A DNA stretch of 64,000 bases from Aminobacter ciceronei (GCF_014138625.1 NZ_JACJHY010000014.1:62001-126000); one strand, 5' to 3'. Shown: positions 46,030 to 55,403, counted from the first letter of the stretch. Program-made: numbers and translations. Notes: generated by a model not told the origin, from the letters alone.

Positions 46030-47961
46030 ATGATGAAACTAGCCTTAGCGTTGGCTATGGGCATGGGGCTTGCCGTCACGGCTGCGCCTGTCATGGCCGA
46101 GACAAAGAACCCCGGCACATTCGTCTTCATGTGGACCGACGACATCCAGTCGTTTGATCCGGCCTACATCGCCAACACGCCGAGCTCCTATGGCGCACTG
46201 AACATCTACAGCCGCCTGCTCAACTTCAACGGTTCGAAGATTTCCGAGTTCGTACCGTCGCTATCGACGGAGGTGCCGTCGCTGGAAAACGGCCTGATCA
46301 AGCAGGGCGACGACGGTTCGGTGAGCTACACCTTCCCGATCCGCAAGGGCGTCTTTGCCCACAAGGTCGGCGTCAAGGGCGCCGACGGCAAGATCACCTG
46401 GGAGTATTACGACAAGCTGACCGACGCCCAGAAGGCGGCGATAGAGCCGGGCTACGGCCAGATCACGCCCGATGACGTGCGCTATTCGCTGCTGCGCGCC
46501 ATCCTGCAGGGCCAGTCCTGGATGTCGAACGCGATTACCGAGGTGATCACGGCGGGCAAATACACCGACATCGCCAAGTGGGTGGAGACGGAAGGCAAGG
46601 TCAAGACCTTCGCCGAGGCCAGCCCCGAGACGCTGCGCAAGGTCTATGACCAGCTGTCGGAGCAGATCGTCGTCGACGGCGACAACGTCACGCTCAAGCT
46701 GCCGAAGTCGTTCCCGGCGACGCTCGGCGTCATCGCGTTGCCTTTTGGCACCTCCATCCTGGACAAGGAATGGGTCGCCTCGGTCGGCGGCTGGGACGGT
46801 TCGGGCGACAACTGGAAGGCGCACTACCGCCCGGAGCTCGGCGCCAATCCGCTGTTCGCCGAGGAAAACGGCACCGGTCCGTTCATGCTCGAGGAATGGG
46901 ACCGCACCGACCGCCGCATCACGCTGAAGCGCTTCGACAACTACTTCCAGGGTCCGGCCAAGCTCGAGCGCGTGGTCATGCGCACGGTGCCGGAATGGAC
47001 GACGCGGCGCCTGCAGCTGTTGTCGGGCGATGCCGATTTCGTCGCGGCGCCCGTCGAGTTCATCGACGAGCTCAGCAAGACCGAAGGCGTCAAGGTCATT
47101 GACGGCCTGCAGAAGGTGTTCTCGCGCGGCATCTTTTTCGCCTGGCCGCTCGACGACAACGACAATCCCGCCATCGGCAGCGGCAAGCTGGACGGTCAAG
47201 GCATTCCGCCAGACTTCTTCGCCGACATCGATGTCCGCAAGGGCTTCAACTACGCCCAGAACTACGACGCGCTGATCAACCAGGTGCTGCTCGGCAAGAC
47301 GGTGCAGTCGCGTGGGCCGACGGTGCGCGGCATCATGGGCTACCGCCCGGATTCACCCATCTACAGCTACGACCCTGCCAAGGCCGAGGAGCACTTCAAG
47401 AAGGCCTTTGGCGGCAAGCTGTGGGACGTCGGTTTCACCTTCACCGCCTATGTGACCGAGGGCAATCCGCAGCTGACGGCAGCCCTGTCGGCGCTGCAGA
47501 TGGGCCTGTCGCGCATCAACCCGAAGTTCAAGATGCAGATCCAGGCACTGCCCTGGGCGTCCGTCTCTGACAAGCTCAACAACCGCGAAAAGCCGGCGGC
47601 GCCGCTGACGGTGATGGGCTGGGGTCCCGACTATTCCGATCCGGGCGGCCCGCTCGGTGCGGCATCCTACTACCTCTCGCCCACCGGCCTCGTCGGCGGC
47701 ATGGTCGGCCAGGGCTACCGCGACCTGATGGCGGAGAAGTTCAAGCCGCTGCTCGATGAGGCCTGGGCCTCGAACGACCCGGCCGTGCGTGAGCCGATCT
47801 ACGCCAAGCTGCAGGACATGTCTTACGAATACGCCACCACGCAGTTCCTGTGGGAGGACTTCGGCTACGTCGTCACCCGTAGCAACATCGACGGCTATGT
47901 CGACAACATGATCCTCTACGGTGCCTGGGACTTCTACCCGGTGACCAAGGCCAACGACTGA
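46030..47961 (+). CDS. Peptide ABC transporter substrate-binding protein (DppA/OppA family 5)
   Basis: 643-residue periplasmic binding protein. Signal peptide MMKLALALAMGMGLAVTAAP, cleavage after VMA. Domain marks: DIQSFDPAYIANTPSSYGALN, YTFPIRKGVFAHKVGV, ITPDDVRYSLLRAIL, NGTGPFMLEEW, DRRITLKRFDNYF, DIDVRKGFNYAQNYDALI and GPTVRGIMGYRPDSPIYSYDPAKAEEHF. It is longer than E. coli DppA (about 535). AAGGGAACG precedes the ATG. A 12-bp hairpin follows the stop before the permease genes. Confidence 0.93.
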   Translation: MMKLALALAMGMGLAVTAAPVMAETKNPGTFVFMWTDDIQSFDPAYIANTPSSYGALNIYSRLLNFNGSKISEFVPSLSTEVPSLENGLIKQGDDGSVSYTFPIRKGVFAHKVGVKGADGKITWEYYDKLTDAQKAAIEPGYGQITPDDVRYSLLRAILQGQSWMSNAITEVITAGKYTDIAKWVETEGKVKTFAEASPETLRKVYDQLSEQIVVDGDNVTLKLPKSFPATLGVIALPFGTSILDKEWVASVGGWDGSGDNWKAHYRPELGANPLFAEENGTGPFMLEEWDRTDRRITLKRFDNYFQGPAKLERVVMRTVPEWTTRRLQLLSGDADFVAAPVEFIDELSKTEGVKVIDGLQKVFSRGIFFAWPLDDNDNPAIGSGKLDGQGIPPDFFADIDVRKGFNYAQNYDALINQVLLGKTVQSRGPTVRGIMGYRPDSPIYSYDPAKAEEHFKKAFGGKLWDVGFTFTAYVTEGNPQLTAALSALQMGLSRINPKFKMQIQALPWASVSDKLNNREKPAAPLTVMGWGPDYSDPGGPLGAASYYLSPTGLVGGMVGQGYRDLMAEKFKPLLDEAWASNDPAVREPIYAKLQDMSYEYATTQFLWEDFGYVVTRSNIDGYVDNMILYGAWDFYPVTKAND

Positions 47962-47972
47962 TTGGCGGCCAA

Positions 47973-48004
47973 ATACGCCGGGCGATCCCCTTCGCCCGGC
48001 GTAT
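47973..48004 (+). terminator. Intraoperon hairpin between binding protein and permease genes
   Basis: Perfect 12-bp stem ATACGCCGGGCG / CGCCCGGCGTAT with an 8-base loop, starting 12 bases after the stop codon and followed by TGCTTGTTTT. It can act as a partial terminator or as a 3' stabiliser for the binding-protein mRNA. Confidence 0.8.
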
Positions 48005-48039
48005 TGCTTGTTTTCCCCGAAACCGGAACCCGTGCACCC

Positions 48040-49077
48040 GTGCTGACCTACGCCCTCAGACGATTGATGATGCTGCCCATCGTCCTGTTCGCGCTGTCGT
48101 TGATGATCTTTGCGCTGCAGATGTCGCTATCGCCGACACAGCGCCTGGCGGCCTATGCGCCGTCGCCCGACTACCTCAAGGGTGGCCAGGAAAGCATCCG
48201 CCGGATGATCGAGCAGTACGGGTTGAACGATCCCTTCTACATCCAGTATGGCCGCTGGATCGGCGGCGTGCTGACCGGCAATCTCGGTTGGTCGGAAACG
48301 GCCCGCCAGCCGGTGTCGACGGCGCTGATGTCGCTGTTTCCGGCAACGCTGGAACTGGTGGTGCTGGCGTTCATTCCGTGCCTGCTGCTCGCGGTATTCC
48401 TGGGTTCCCGCGCCGGCATCCACCTCAACCGCTGGCCCGACCACGTCATCCGCATCTTCACCATCCTGGGCTGGTCGTTTCCGGTCTATGTCTTCGGCCT
48501 GCTGATGCTTCTGGTGTTCTACTCGGCGCTCGACTGGTTCCCGCCTGGCCGGCTCAGCCAGTGGGCACAAACGACCGTCAGCTCCGGCAATTTTGTCCGC
48601 TACACCGGCGCCAACACCGTCGATTCGATCCTGAACGGCAACTGGGCGATCTTCGTCGATTCGCTGCGCCACCTCGCAGCCCCTGTCATCACGCTGACCT
48701 ATGTCAACGTTGCCTCGATGACGCGGGTGATGCGTACCTCGATGCTCGAGACGCTGCGTCAGGATTATGTCCGCACCGCCCGCGCCAAGGGCCTGCCGCG
48801 CCGCGTGGTCGAACTCAAGCACGCCCGGCGCAACGCGCTTTTGCCGGTGGCGACCATCGCCGGCATGGAGTTTGCCGTCATGATGGGCGGCGTCGTCATC
48901 ACCGAGACCATCTTCGACTATGCCGGGCTCGGCCAGTTCGCCGCCAAGACCGCGGCCAATCTCGACTTCCCGGCGGTTCTCGGCTTCGGCCTCTATTTCG
49001 CGGTCGTCTTGGTGCTGATGAACCTGATCGTCGACCTGATCTATCCGCTGCTCGATCCGAGGGTGAAGACGCAATGA
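48040..49077 (+). CDS. Peptide ABC transporter permease (DppB type)
   Basis: 345 residues from GTG 48040. The first helix is RRLMMLPIVLFALSLMIFAL. IEQYGLNDPFYIQYGRWIGGVLTGNLGWS is the DppB periplasmic motif, then SMTRVMRTSMLETLRQDYVRTARAKGLP (EAA loop) and GGVVITETIFDYAGLGQFAAK. A longer frame from TTG 47962 would put the strong hairpin inside the coding region, so GTG is preferred. ATGA overlap with the next gene. Confidence 0.9.
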   Translation: MLTYALRRLMMLPIVLFALSLMIFALQMSLSPTQRLAAYAPSPDYLKGGQESIRRMIEQYGLNDPFYIQYGRWIGGVLTGNLGWSETARQPVSTALMSLFPATLELVVLAFIPCLLLAVFLGSRAGIHLNRWPDHVIRIFTILGWSFPVYVFGLLMLLVFYSALDWFPPGRLSQWAQTTVSSGNFVRYTGANTVDSILNGNWAIFVDSLRHLAAPVITLTYVNVASMTRVMRTSMLETLRQDYVRTARAKGLPRRVVELKHARRNALLPVATIAGMEFAVMMGGVVITETIFDYAGLGQFAAKTAANLDFPAVLGFGLYFAVVLVLMNLIVDLIYPLLDPRVKTQ

Positions 49078-49946
49078 AGTTTCTTCGCTACCTCGCGCGC
49101 AATCCGGTGTCGCTGCTCGGCGTCGTGATCCTTCTGGCCTTCGTGCTGATTGCCATCTTTGCCCCGATGCTGGCGCCGCCGCAGAGCTTCCAGCTGTCGC
49201 CCTACGACACGCCGCGCGCCGGCTTTCTGGCGACGCCGATGCCGCCGTCGCGTGATGCGTTGTTCGGCACCACGCAAGGCCAGTACGACATCTTCTACGG
49301 CGTCGTGTGGGGCACCCGCACCGCCTTCAAGATCGGCCTCGGCGTCGTTGCCATCTCGGTGCTGATCGGCACGGTGATCGGTGCTGTCGCCGCCTATTAT
49401 GGTGGGCTGGTCGAAGAGGTGCTGATGCGCATCGTCGACGTGTTCATGGCTGTGCCGTTCCTGATCGCCGCAATGGTGCTGACCGCACTGCTCGGCAAGG
49501 GCATCTGGCCGATCACCATCGCGCTGACAACCTTCGGCTGGATGAGCTACGCCCGCATCGTGCGCAGCGAGATCCTCAGAATCCGCGAGATGGACTACAT
49601 CCACGCGGCGCGCGCCTATGGCGCCAGCGACCTCAGGCTGATCGTGCTGCACATCCTGCCCAATGCCATGTTCCCGGTGCTGGTGCTGGCGACCATGGCC
49701 ACCGGCTCGATGGTGCTGTCGGCGTCCGCGCTCAGCTTCCTCGGTGTCGGCACCGAGGAAGGTTATGCCGACTGGGGCCAGTTCATCGCCTATTCGCGCA
49801 ACTGGATCGTCGGCCAGCCCGGCAACCCGTTCCAGTTCTGGTACACGCTTGCCTTCCCAGGTGCTGCCGTCTTCCTGTTCGTGCTGTCGTGGAACCTTGT
49901 CGGCGACGCGTTGCGCGACATGCTCGACCCCCGCCATTCCCACTGA
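49074..49946 (+). CDS. Peptide ABC transporter permease (DppC type)
   Basis: 290 residues: RNPVSLLGVVILLAFVLIAIFAP opening helix, HxGTD-like LFGTTQGQYDIFYGVVWGTR, LIGTVIGAVAAYYGGLVEE, RIVRSEILRIREMDYIHAARAYGASDLRL (EAA loop), LPNAMFPVLVLATMATGSMVLSASALSFLGVG. Coupled by ATGA to the DppB-type gene. With that gene and the two divergent ATPases it makes a complete transporter. Confidence 0.93.
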   Translation: MKFLRYLARNPVSLLGVVILLAFVLIAIFAPMLAPPQSFQLSPYDTPRAGFLATPMPPSRDALFGTTQGQYDIFYGVVWGTRTAFKIGLGVVAISVLIGTVIGAVAAYYGGLVEEVLMRIVDVFMAVPFLIAAMVLTALLGKGIWPITIALTTFGWMSYARIVRSEILRIREMDYIHAARAYGASDLRLIVLHILPNAMFPVLVLATMATGSMVLSASALSFLGVGTEEGYADWGQFIAYSRNWIVGQPGNPFQFWYTLAFPGAAVFLFVLSWNLVGDALRDMLDPRHSH

Positions 49947-49983
49947 AATTTCCCCCATCTTTTCAGCTCAAGGAGCATTTGCC

Positions 49984-51660
49984 ATGCCTTCCCTGTCCGC
50001 CGCATCGATCGAGCTGTTCGAGGACCTGATCCGCTACGAGGTCGAGGACAAGGCGATCCCGTCGATCTCCTATGCACTCGTCGACCACGACGGCGTGCTG
50101 GCCGAGGGTCACATCCAGCGGAGCGACCGCCATTTCGACATGCGCGAAGACACCTGCTTCCGCATCGGTTCGATCACCAAGACCTTCACCTCGCTGGCGA
50201 TGATGCAGCTTGTCGAGAAGGGGCTCGTCGACATCGATGTCGACGTTTCGACCTACCTGCCCGGCTTCCATCCGATCAACCCGTTCGCCGGCGCCGAAGC
50301 TGGTCCGCATGGTTCGGTGATCAGCCTGCGCAAGCTGATGACGCACACCTCCGGTCTGGTGCGCGAGCCGAAGAGCGGCCACTATCTCGACGCCACCCGG
50401 CCGCCGCTCGCGGATACGGTCAATGAGCTCGCCAGCTCGACGCTGAAGCAGGATCCGAGCATCGGCATCATGCATTATTCGAATGCCGGCATCGCCGTGG
50501 TCGGGCGGGTCATCGAGGTGGTGACCGGCCAGAGCTATTCCGACTATGTCTCAGAAAACATCATGAAGCCGCTCGGCATGAACCAGTCGTCCTGCGGCAT
50601 GGCTTCAGGCATCCGCGAACGCTTGGCGCCCGCCGACATGTGGACCCTGGACGGCGACACGCCGGCGCCGGTGTTCAGCCTCGGCGGCTCGCCTGCGGGC
50701 AACATCTTCTCCACGACCGGCGACATGGCGCGCTACGTCCAGTGCCTGCTGCGCGGCGGCTTCAATGCCGAGGGCAACTCGATCATCTCGCCGGCCTCGC
50801 TGCGCGAGATGTGGGCGCCATTCGGCAAACGCCCCGACAGCCTTGACAAGTCGATGGCCGGATATGGCCTGTGCTACGGCGCCGGCGAGGTCGACGGCTG
50901 GGAGTCGGTCGGCCATGGCGGGGCGGTCTATGGCTATGCCTCGCACATGCTGATCCTGCCAGGTGCCGGCATCGGCGTGCTGATGTTCGCGACGCTCGAT
51001 TTCGCCAACCAGATCGCCTCACGCCTCGGCGTCGATGGTCTGCGCATAGCCCTTGCAGAGCGCAAGATGGGCAAGCCGTTGCAGCGCCTGCAGCGTCCGC
51101 CCGTCATCGCCGACGAGCAGTTCAGGACCCTGCCCGGCTATTACAGCGACGATGCCACGCAGGAGGTCGTCGAGGTCAAGGCGAAGGACGGCAAGCTCTA
51201 TCTGATGGGCGACGGCGTGCCGCTGCAGATCCGGCCAGTATCAGGCAAGGACTTCGTCATCGACGGCCGCATCTATGGCCGCGGCGCCGGCTATGCGCAC
51301 ATGAACCTGTCCTTTCCCGAGCCGGGCAAGCTGGTCTGGAAGGATGCCAGCTGGACGCGCATCGAGGCGCCTGCCGACGAGACCGTGCCGGAGGAGATCG
51401 AGCCGCATCTCGGCGAGTACGGCCCGGACTTCAACATCACCTATCTCAGCTACAGCCATGGCGGGCTGAAATGCCTGATCGAGTATTTCTGCACCCACAG
51501 CTGCGAGCCGGTGGGCGAAGGGCGCTTCCGCATGCATGGCAAGCTTTATGAGGACGAAATCCTGGAGCTCGATGCCGTCGACGATCACGGCAGGCGCGGC
51601 ATCCGCGTCGGGCCGATGTTTCTCGAGCGGCGCCCCTTGTCCCGGGCGGAGGCGGCCTGA
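49984..51660 (+). CDS. Serine hydrolase of the beta-lactamase/D-aminopeptidase (DAP) family
   Basis: 558 residues with no signal peptide, so cytoplasmic. Penicillin-recognising fold: S63-x-x-K66 (GSITKTF), Y165-S-N167 (HYSNAG) and H311-G-G313 (GHGG), matching the SxxK, YxN and HxG set of Ochrobactrum D-aminopeptidase DAP. A C-terminal part of about 200 residues (from EQFRTLPGYYSDDATQEVV) looks like the two beta-barrel domains that DAP carries. AAGGAG precedes ATG 49984. In a locus with a peptide transporter and an M55 D-aminopeptidase, an intracellular D-aminopeptidase or esterase role is likely. A generic class C esterase is the alternative. Confidence 0.85.
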   Translation: MPSLSAASIELFEDLIRYEVEDKAIPSISYALVDHDGVLAEGHIQRSDRHFDMREDTCFRIGSITKTFTSLAMMQLVEKGLVDIDVDVSTYLPGFHPINPFAGAEAGPHGSVISLRKLMTHTSGLVREPKSGHYLDATRPPLADTVNELASSTLKQDPSIGIMHYSNAGIAVVGRVIEVVTGQSYSDYVSENIMKPLGMNQSSCGMASGIRERLAPADMWTLDGDTPAPVFSLGGSPAGNIFSTTGDMARYVQCLLRGGFNAEGNSIISPASLREMWAPFGKRPDSLDKSMAGYGLCYGAGEVDGWESVGHGGAVYGYASHMLILPGAGIGVLMFATLDFANQIASRLGVDGLRIALAERKMGKPLQRLQRPPVIADEQFRTLPGYYSDDATQEVVEVKAKDGKLYLMGDGVPLQIRPVSGKDFVIDGRIYGRGAGYAHMNLSFPEPGKLVWKDASWTRIEAPADETVPEEIEPHLGEYGPDFNITYLSYSHGGLKCLIEYFCTHSCEPVGEGRFRMHGKLYEDEILELDAVDDHGRRGIRVGPMFLERRPLSRAEAA

Positions 51661-51668
51661 GCAGCAGC

Positions 51669-52760
51669 ATGACCGCACCTTTCAAGATGGAGTCGCCGAT
51701 CGGCTCCCGCATGGTCATCGCCGGGCGCGAGGTCGACTATTACTGCGGCACCTCCTATTTCTGCCTGCACGGCCACCCCGAGGTGATCGAGGCGGCCTGC
51801 GCTGCTACCAGGCAGTATGGCATGGGTCCGGGCACGCTGGCTCACATGCAGGTCTATGCCGATTTGCAGGAGCGGCTGCGCCAGTGGTTCGGCACCGAGG
51901 AGGTCGTTTACATGATATCGGGCTACACCAGCCCGATGGTGCTGCTGCAGGGGCTGCGTGAGGATTTCGACCTCGTCTTCATCGATGCCGCGACGCATTA
52001 CAGCACCCGCGACGCGATCCCGACGCTGGGCAAGCCAGTGCATGAGTTCCGCCATGGCGATGCCAATGACCTGGCAGCGCAGCTGGCGCTGCATGTCGGG
52101 GTCGGGCAGAGGCCGGCCGTGCTGACTGACGGGGTGTTTCCGTCCTCCGGCCGGTTGGCGCCGCTCAACGACCTCAGGCAGGCGATGGCACCTTACGACG
52201 GCGCGTTGCTGTGCATCGACGATTCCCACGGTGTCGGCGTGCTCGGCGAGACCGGGCGCGGGTCGCTGCAGCATGCCGGGCTCGAAGGCGAGGGCAACTT
52301 CCTCGCCGGCACGATGAGCAAGGCGTTTGGTGCGCTGGGCGGGGTCGTTCCCGGCGACGCGACCTTGGCCGAAAAGATCACCCGCAACGCGATGATCATG
52401 CGCGGCGCCTCACCCGCACCGCCCGGATTGGCTGCCGCCGCCGCAGCGTCGTTGCGGATCCTGCAGACGACGGACAGGCGTTCCAGGCTGTCCCGCAATG
52501 TCAGCCGGATGCGCAGCGGCCTGCGCGGCCTCGGCTTCGAGGTCGCCGACACGCCGGTGCCGATCGTCACCATCAAGGGCGTCACCGACCTCGAACTCCT
52601 GCGCGATCGTCTTGCCGAGCGCGACATCATCGTCAGGGTCCAGCAGCCGGGCGGCTATTCCGACGCGTCGGATGTGCCGAGCATGCGGCTGGCGGTGTTT
52701 TCCGAGCATTCCCCCGACCAGATCGACCGGCTGCTGCGGTCGATGGCTGAGCTTCTCTAG
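51669..52760 (+). CDS. Alpha-oxoamine synthase-family PLP enzyme (AONS/KBL-like)
   Basis: 363 residues of fold type I PLP enzymes related to 8-amino-7-oxononanoate synthase, 2-amino-3-ketobutyrate CoA ligase and serine palmitoyltransferase. Marks: YYCGTSYFCLHGHPEVIEAA, GMGPGTLAHMQVYADLQERL, DDSHGVGVLGETGRG (PLP ring Asp and His) and GTMSKAFGALGG with Schiff-base Lys218. PVPIVTIKG and MRLAVFSEHSPDQIDRL complete it. There is no acyl carrier or CoA ligase neighbour. It may act on an amino acid released by the neighbouring peptidases, for example as a glycine- or serine-handling ligase/lyase. Exact reaction unknown. Confidence 0.85.
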   Translation: MTAPFKMESPIGSRMVIAGREVDYYCGTSYFCLHGHPEVIEAACAATRQYGMGPGTLAHMQVYADLQERLRQWFGTEEVVYMISGYTSPMVLLQGLREDFDLVFIDAATHYSTRDAIPTLGKPVHEFRHGDANDLAAQLALHVGVGQRPAVLTDGVFPSSGRLAPLNDLRQAMAPYDGALLCIDDSHGVGVLGETGRGSLQHAGLEGEGNFLAGTMSKAFGALGGVVPGDATLAEKITRNAMIMRGASPAPPGLAAAAAASLRILQTTDRRSRLSRNVSRMRSGLRGLGFEVADTPVPIVTIKGVTDLELLRDRLAERDIIVRVQQPGGYSDASDVPSMRLAVFSEHSPDQIDRLLRSMAELL

Positions 52761-52777
52761 AACCGAGGATTACGATC

Positions 52778-53575
52778 ATGAAGGTGTTCATCAGCGCCGA
52801 CATCGAAGGCACCGCCGGCATTACCGTGTGGGACGAGGCCCGCAAGGGACATGCCGCCTACGAAGAATTCCGCGAATACATGACCGACGAACTGGTGGCG
52901 GCCTGCGAGGGCGCCAAGGCTGCCGGCGCGAAGGAAGTGCTGGTCAAGGACGCGCATTCCACCGGGCGCAACCTGATCCTGTCGAAGCTGCCGGCCTATG
53001 TCACGATCGTCAGGGATTGGAGCGGTCACCCGGATATGATGATGTTCGGCATCGACGACAGCTTTTCGGCGGCGCTTTACACCGGCTATCACAACAAGGC
53101 TGGCACCGACACCAATCCGCTGGCGCATACGCTGACCGGCACCGTATCGCGGCTCCTGATCAATGGCGAGGTGGCATCCGAATACACGCTCAATGCGCTT
53201 TGTGCGGCGCGTTATGGGGTGCCGTCGGTGTTCCTGTCAGGCGATGCCGGCATGTGCGCGGAAGCCAAGCTTCTGGTGCCGCGCATCGGCACGGTTGCGA
53301 CGAGCGAGGGGTTTGGCCCGGCCACAAGATCGCTGACCCCAAAAGCCTCGGTCGCTGCGATCCGCGCCGGCGTCGAGGAAGCGCTGTCGCGCGACCTCAA
53401 ATCCTGCCTGCCGAAACTCGCCGACAGCTTCGAGCTGGTGGTCGAATACACCAACCCGCACGAAGCCTATCGCGTCAGCTGGTATCCCGGCGTCGAGCAT
53501 CCGGCGCCGCGTACATTGCGCTTCCGCGCCAGTGATTTCTTCGAGATCCAACGCGCCATTCGCTTCATCGTGTAG
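52778..53575 (+). CDS. M55 family D-aminopeptidase (DppA type)
   Basis: 265 residues. Zinc ligands expected for Bacillus subtilis DppA are in place: D8 and E10 (MKVFISADIEGTAG), H60 (VKDAHSTGRN), H105 (GYHNKAG) and a Glu in NGEVASEYTLNA. B. subtilis DppA removes N-terminal D-Ala-type residues from short peptides and forms a decamer. GAGG precedes ATG 52778. Last gene of the plus-strand arm. Together with the DAP-like hydrolase it gives two unrelated D-aminopeptidase-type enzymes in one operon. Confidence 0.93.
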   Translation: MKVFISADIEGTAGITVWDEARKGHAAYEEFREYMTDELVAACEGAKAAGAKEVLVKDAHSTGRNLILSKLPAYVTIVRDWSGHPDMMMFGIDDSFSAALYTGYHNKAGTDTNPLAHTLTGTVSRLLINGEVASEYTLNALCAARYGVPSVFLSGDAGMCAEAKLLVPRIGTVATSEGFGPATRSLTPKASVAAIRAGVEEALSRDLKSCLPKLADSFELVVEYTNPHEAYRVSWYPGVEHPAPRTLRFRASDFFEIQRAIRFIV

Positions 53576-53779
53576 CGGAAACGCTTACGGCCGGCGGCGC
53601 CTGAACGGGTGCGCCAGTCGCTTCGCCCCGGCCTCCTCTGTTCGGCCCGGGGCGAGCGGCAAGCATCGCGCATTAGGCGCGAGCTTGTCCGACGCTCCGT
53701 CCGGAGGATTGGCGAGCATGCGGGCAACGATGCTCTTGCGGAGCCGGCGCCGGTCTTCGGCGTCGTGAGCGCGCGAAGG

Positions 53780-54210
53780 GCGATGGTCCAATGATGGAAC
53801 GGACAATGGAAAGGGATCGTCCACGCACAGTCGGCGGTCAACATCACGGCGCTACCGACCAGCCTGAGCTCGGGATCTTCATCGAGCGCCGCCACCAGGC
53901 GACCGACCCGAGCCGGCTCGGAAATGGCGTTGGCGTCGAGTCTTACGATGATGTCGGTGGGTGGCGCCTCGATGCCGAGGTTGGCCATGGCGGCAGTGCT
54001 GATGATGGTCGGATGGATCGCCACGGATGCGGGTATCGCGACGGGCGGCTCTGTCGAACAGCTCCTTCCGGCCAGTAAGGTCGACGACGACGATGAATTC
54101 AAGATCACGATAATCCTGGGCGAGGATGCTGTCGCCCGCGGCAACGTTGAGTTGACCACCGAACATGGTCGGCAACGCCAGAAAAGCGCCTATCCGCCTC
54201 AGGATGCAGC
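53780..54210 (-). pseudogene. Decayed family 2 glycosyltransferase gene
   Basis: Reading leftwards: RIGAFLALPTMFGGQL and DSILAQDYRDLEFIVV in one frame (from about 54210). A frame change occurs after ARRDTRIR, and then ANLGIEAPPTDIIVRLDAN, ISEPARVGRLVAALDEDPELRLVGSAVML and WTIPFHCPFHHWTIA follow in another frame. These are the successive motifs of a GT2 domain (DSILAQDY, aligned IARMDADD-type site as IVRLDANA), but the DDG region is damaged and the tail is unrecognisable. It fills the gap between the D-peptide and nucleoside loci. The rest of 53576-54327 shows no intact gene. GTTGCAC occurs twice, 17 bases apart (54225, 54242), ahead of the next operon. Confidence 0.65.
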
Positions 54211-54327
54211 AGATTTTGATGTGCGTTGCACAACATTTGGAGTTGCACCTTAGCTGTCACGAAAATAGGCTGAATTGTCCCTCCGTGCGCCCCCAGGTGC
54301 CAGGGCGTCAAACAACAGAGGCTTTCC

Positions 54328-55368
54328 ATGACACGATTTCACACCCTCCTCGCGGCTGGCGTTGCCGGCCTCGCGACGACCCTCGTCGCTGCGCCGGCGT
54401 TCGCCCAGGGCAAGACCCTGACCATCTCCTGGTGGGGCTTCAACGGCGACAAGCTTGACGAGTACATCGTCAAGCCGTTCAAGGAGAAATGCGGTTGCGA
54501 GATCGTGTTCGAGACCGGCAACAACGCCGACCGTCTCAACAAGATCAAGATCCGCAATGGCGAGGGCGTCGACGTCGCCTACTTCACGGATGCCTACTCG
54601 CAGATCGGCATCAAGGAAGGCCTGTTCCAGCCGATCGACAAGTCCAAGGTGCCGAACCTTGAAGGTCTCTACGATCTTGCCAAGGCACCGCAGGGCGAAT
54701 TCGGCCCGGCCTACACCATCGGCCGCGTCGGCGTGATCTACGACAGCGCCAAGGTCAAGGCGCCGATCACCTCGTGGAACGACCTCTGGAAGGAAGACTT
54801 CAAGGCCTCGCTGTCGCTGCCCGGTATCACCACCACCGCCGGCCCGATGGCCGTCATGGTGGCCGGCACCCACGCCGGCGTCGACGCCTTTGCCGATGCC
54901 GACGCCGCCTTCAAGGCTGTCGAGGCGCTGAAGCCGAACGTCGTCAAGAACTACAACACCGGCTCCGAGCTGGTGAACCTGTTCTCAACCGGTGAAATCT
55001 CGGCGGCTGTCGCGCAGGACTTCACGCTGGCCCAGATCCAGGCCGCCGTGCCCACCGCTGCATGGGCCAATCTCTCTGATGGCGCGATCGCAACGCTGAA
55101 CACCATCAACATCCCGAAGGGCGCCGCCAATGTCGAGCTGGCGCATGAGTTCATCAACTTCGTGCTGTCGAAGGAAGTGCAGCAGAAGACCGCCGAGAAC
55201 GGCGTCGATGCGCCCGTCGTCAAGGCCGTCGAGCTGACGCCCGAGCAGGCCAAGCTGTGGACCTACGGCGCCGACATGATCGCCTCGCTGAAGCAGGTCG
55301 ACTACGAGAAGATGAACACGGCCAAGACCGAATGGGTCGACCGCTGGAATGAAGTGTTCGGCATGTAA
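54328..55368 (+). CDS. Spermidine/putrescine-type ABC transporter substrate-binding protein
   Basis: 346-residue periplasmic protein of the PotD/family 1 solute-binding group. Signal peptide MTRFHTLLAAGVAGLATTLV, cleavage near AFA-QG. Marks: LTISWWGFNGDKLDEYIV, KPFKEKCGCEIVFETGNNADRL, GVDVAYFTDAYSQIGIKEG, GPAYTIGRVGVIYDSAKV, TSWNDLWKEDFKASLSLPG and NIPKGAANVELAHEFINFVLS. AGAGG precedes the ATG. A hairpin lies behind the stop. The enzymes downstream suggest a nucleoside or purine-related ligand rather than a polyamine. Confidence 0.9.
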   Translation: MTRFHTLLAAGVAGLATTLVAAPAFAQGKTLTISWWGFNGDKLDEYIVKPFKEKCGCEIVFETGNNADRLNKIKIRNGEGVDVAYFTDAYSQIGIKEGLFQPIDKSKVPNLEGLYDLAKAPQGEFGPAYTIGRVGVIYDSAKVKAPITSWNDLWKEDFKASLSLPGITTTAGPMAVMVAGTHAGVDAFADADAAFKAVEALKPNVVKNYNTGSELVNLFSTGEISAAVAQDFTLAQIQAAVPTAAWANLSDGAIATLNTINIPKGAANVELAHEFINFVLSKEVQQKTAENGVDAPVVKAVELTPEQAKLWTYGADMIASLKQVDYEKMNTAKTEWVDRWNEVFGM

Positions 55369-55378
55369 TTGCTTTCAG

Positions 55379-55403
55379 GGCGGGAAGGCATGGCTTTCCC
55401 GCC
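55379..55403 (+). terminator. Intraoperon hairpin after binding-protein gene
   Basis: GGCGGGAA, 9-base loop, TTCCCGCC (8 bp plus a G-T extension), 11 bases past the stop at 55368. No clear T run, so stabilisation or attenuation of the distal genes is more likely than full termination. Confidence 0.65.

Noticed and set aside
47962-48039. TTG-started N-terminal extension of the DppB-type permease
   Set aside because: It would place the 12-bp hairpin inside the coding sequence and adds residues foreign to the family; GTG 48040 fits.
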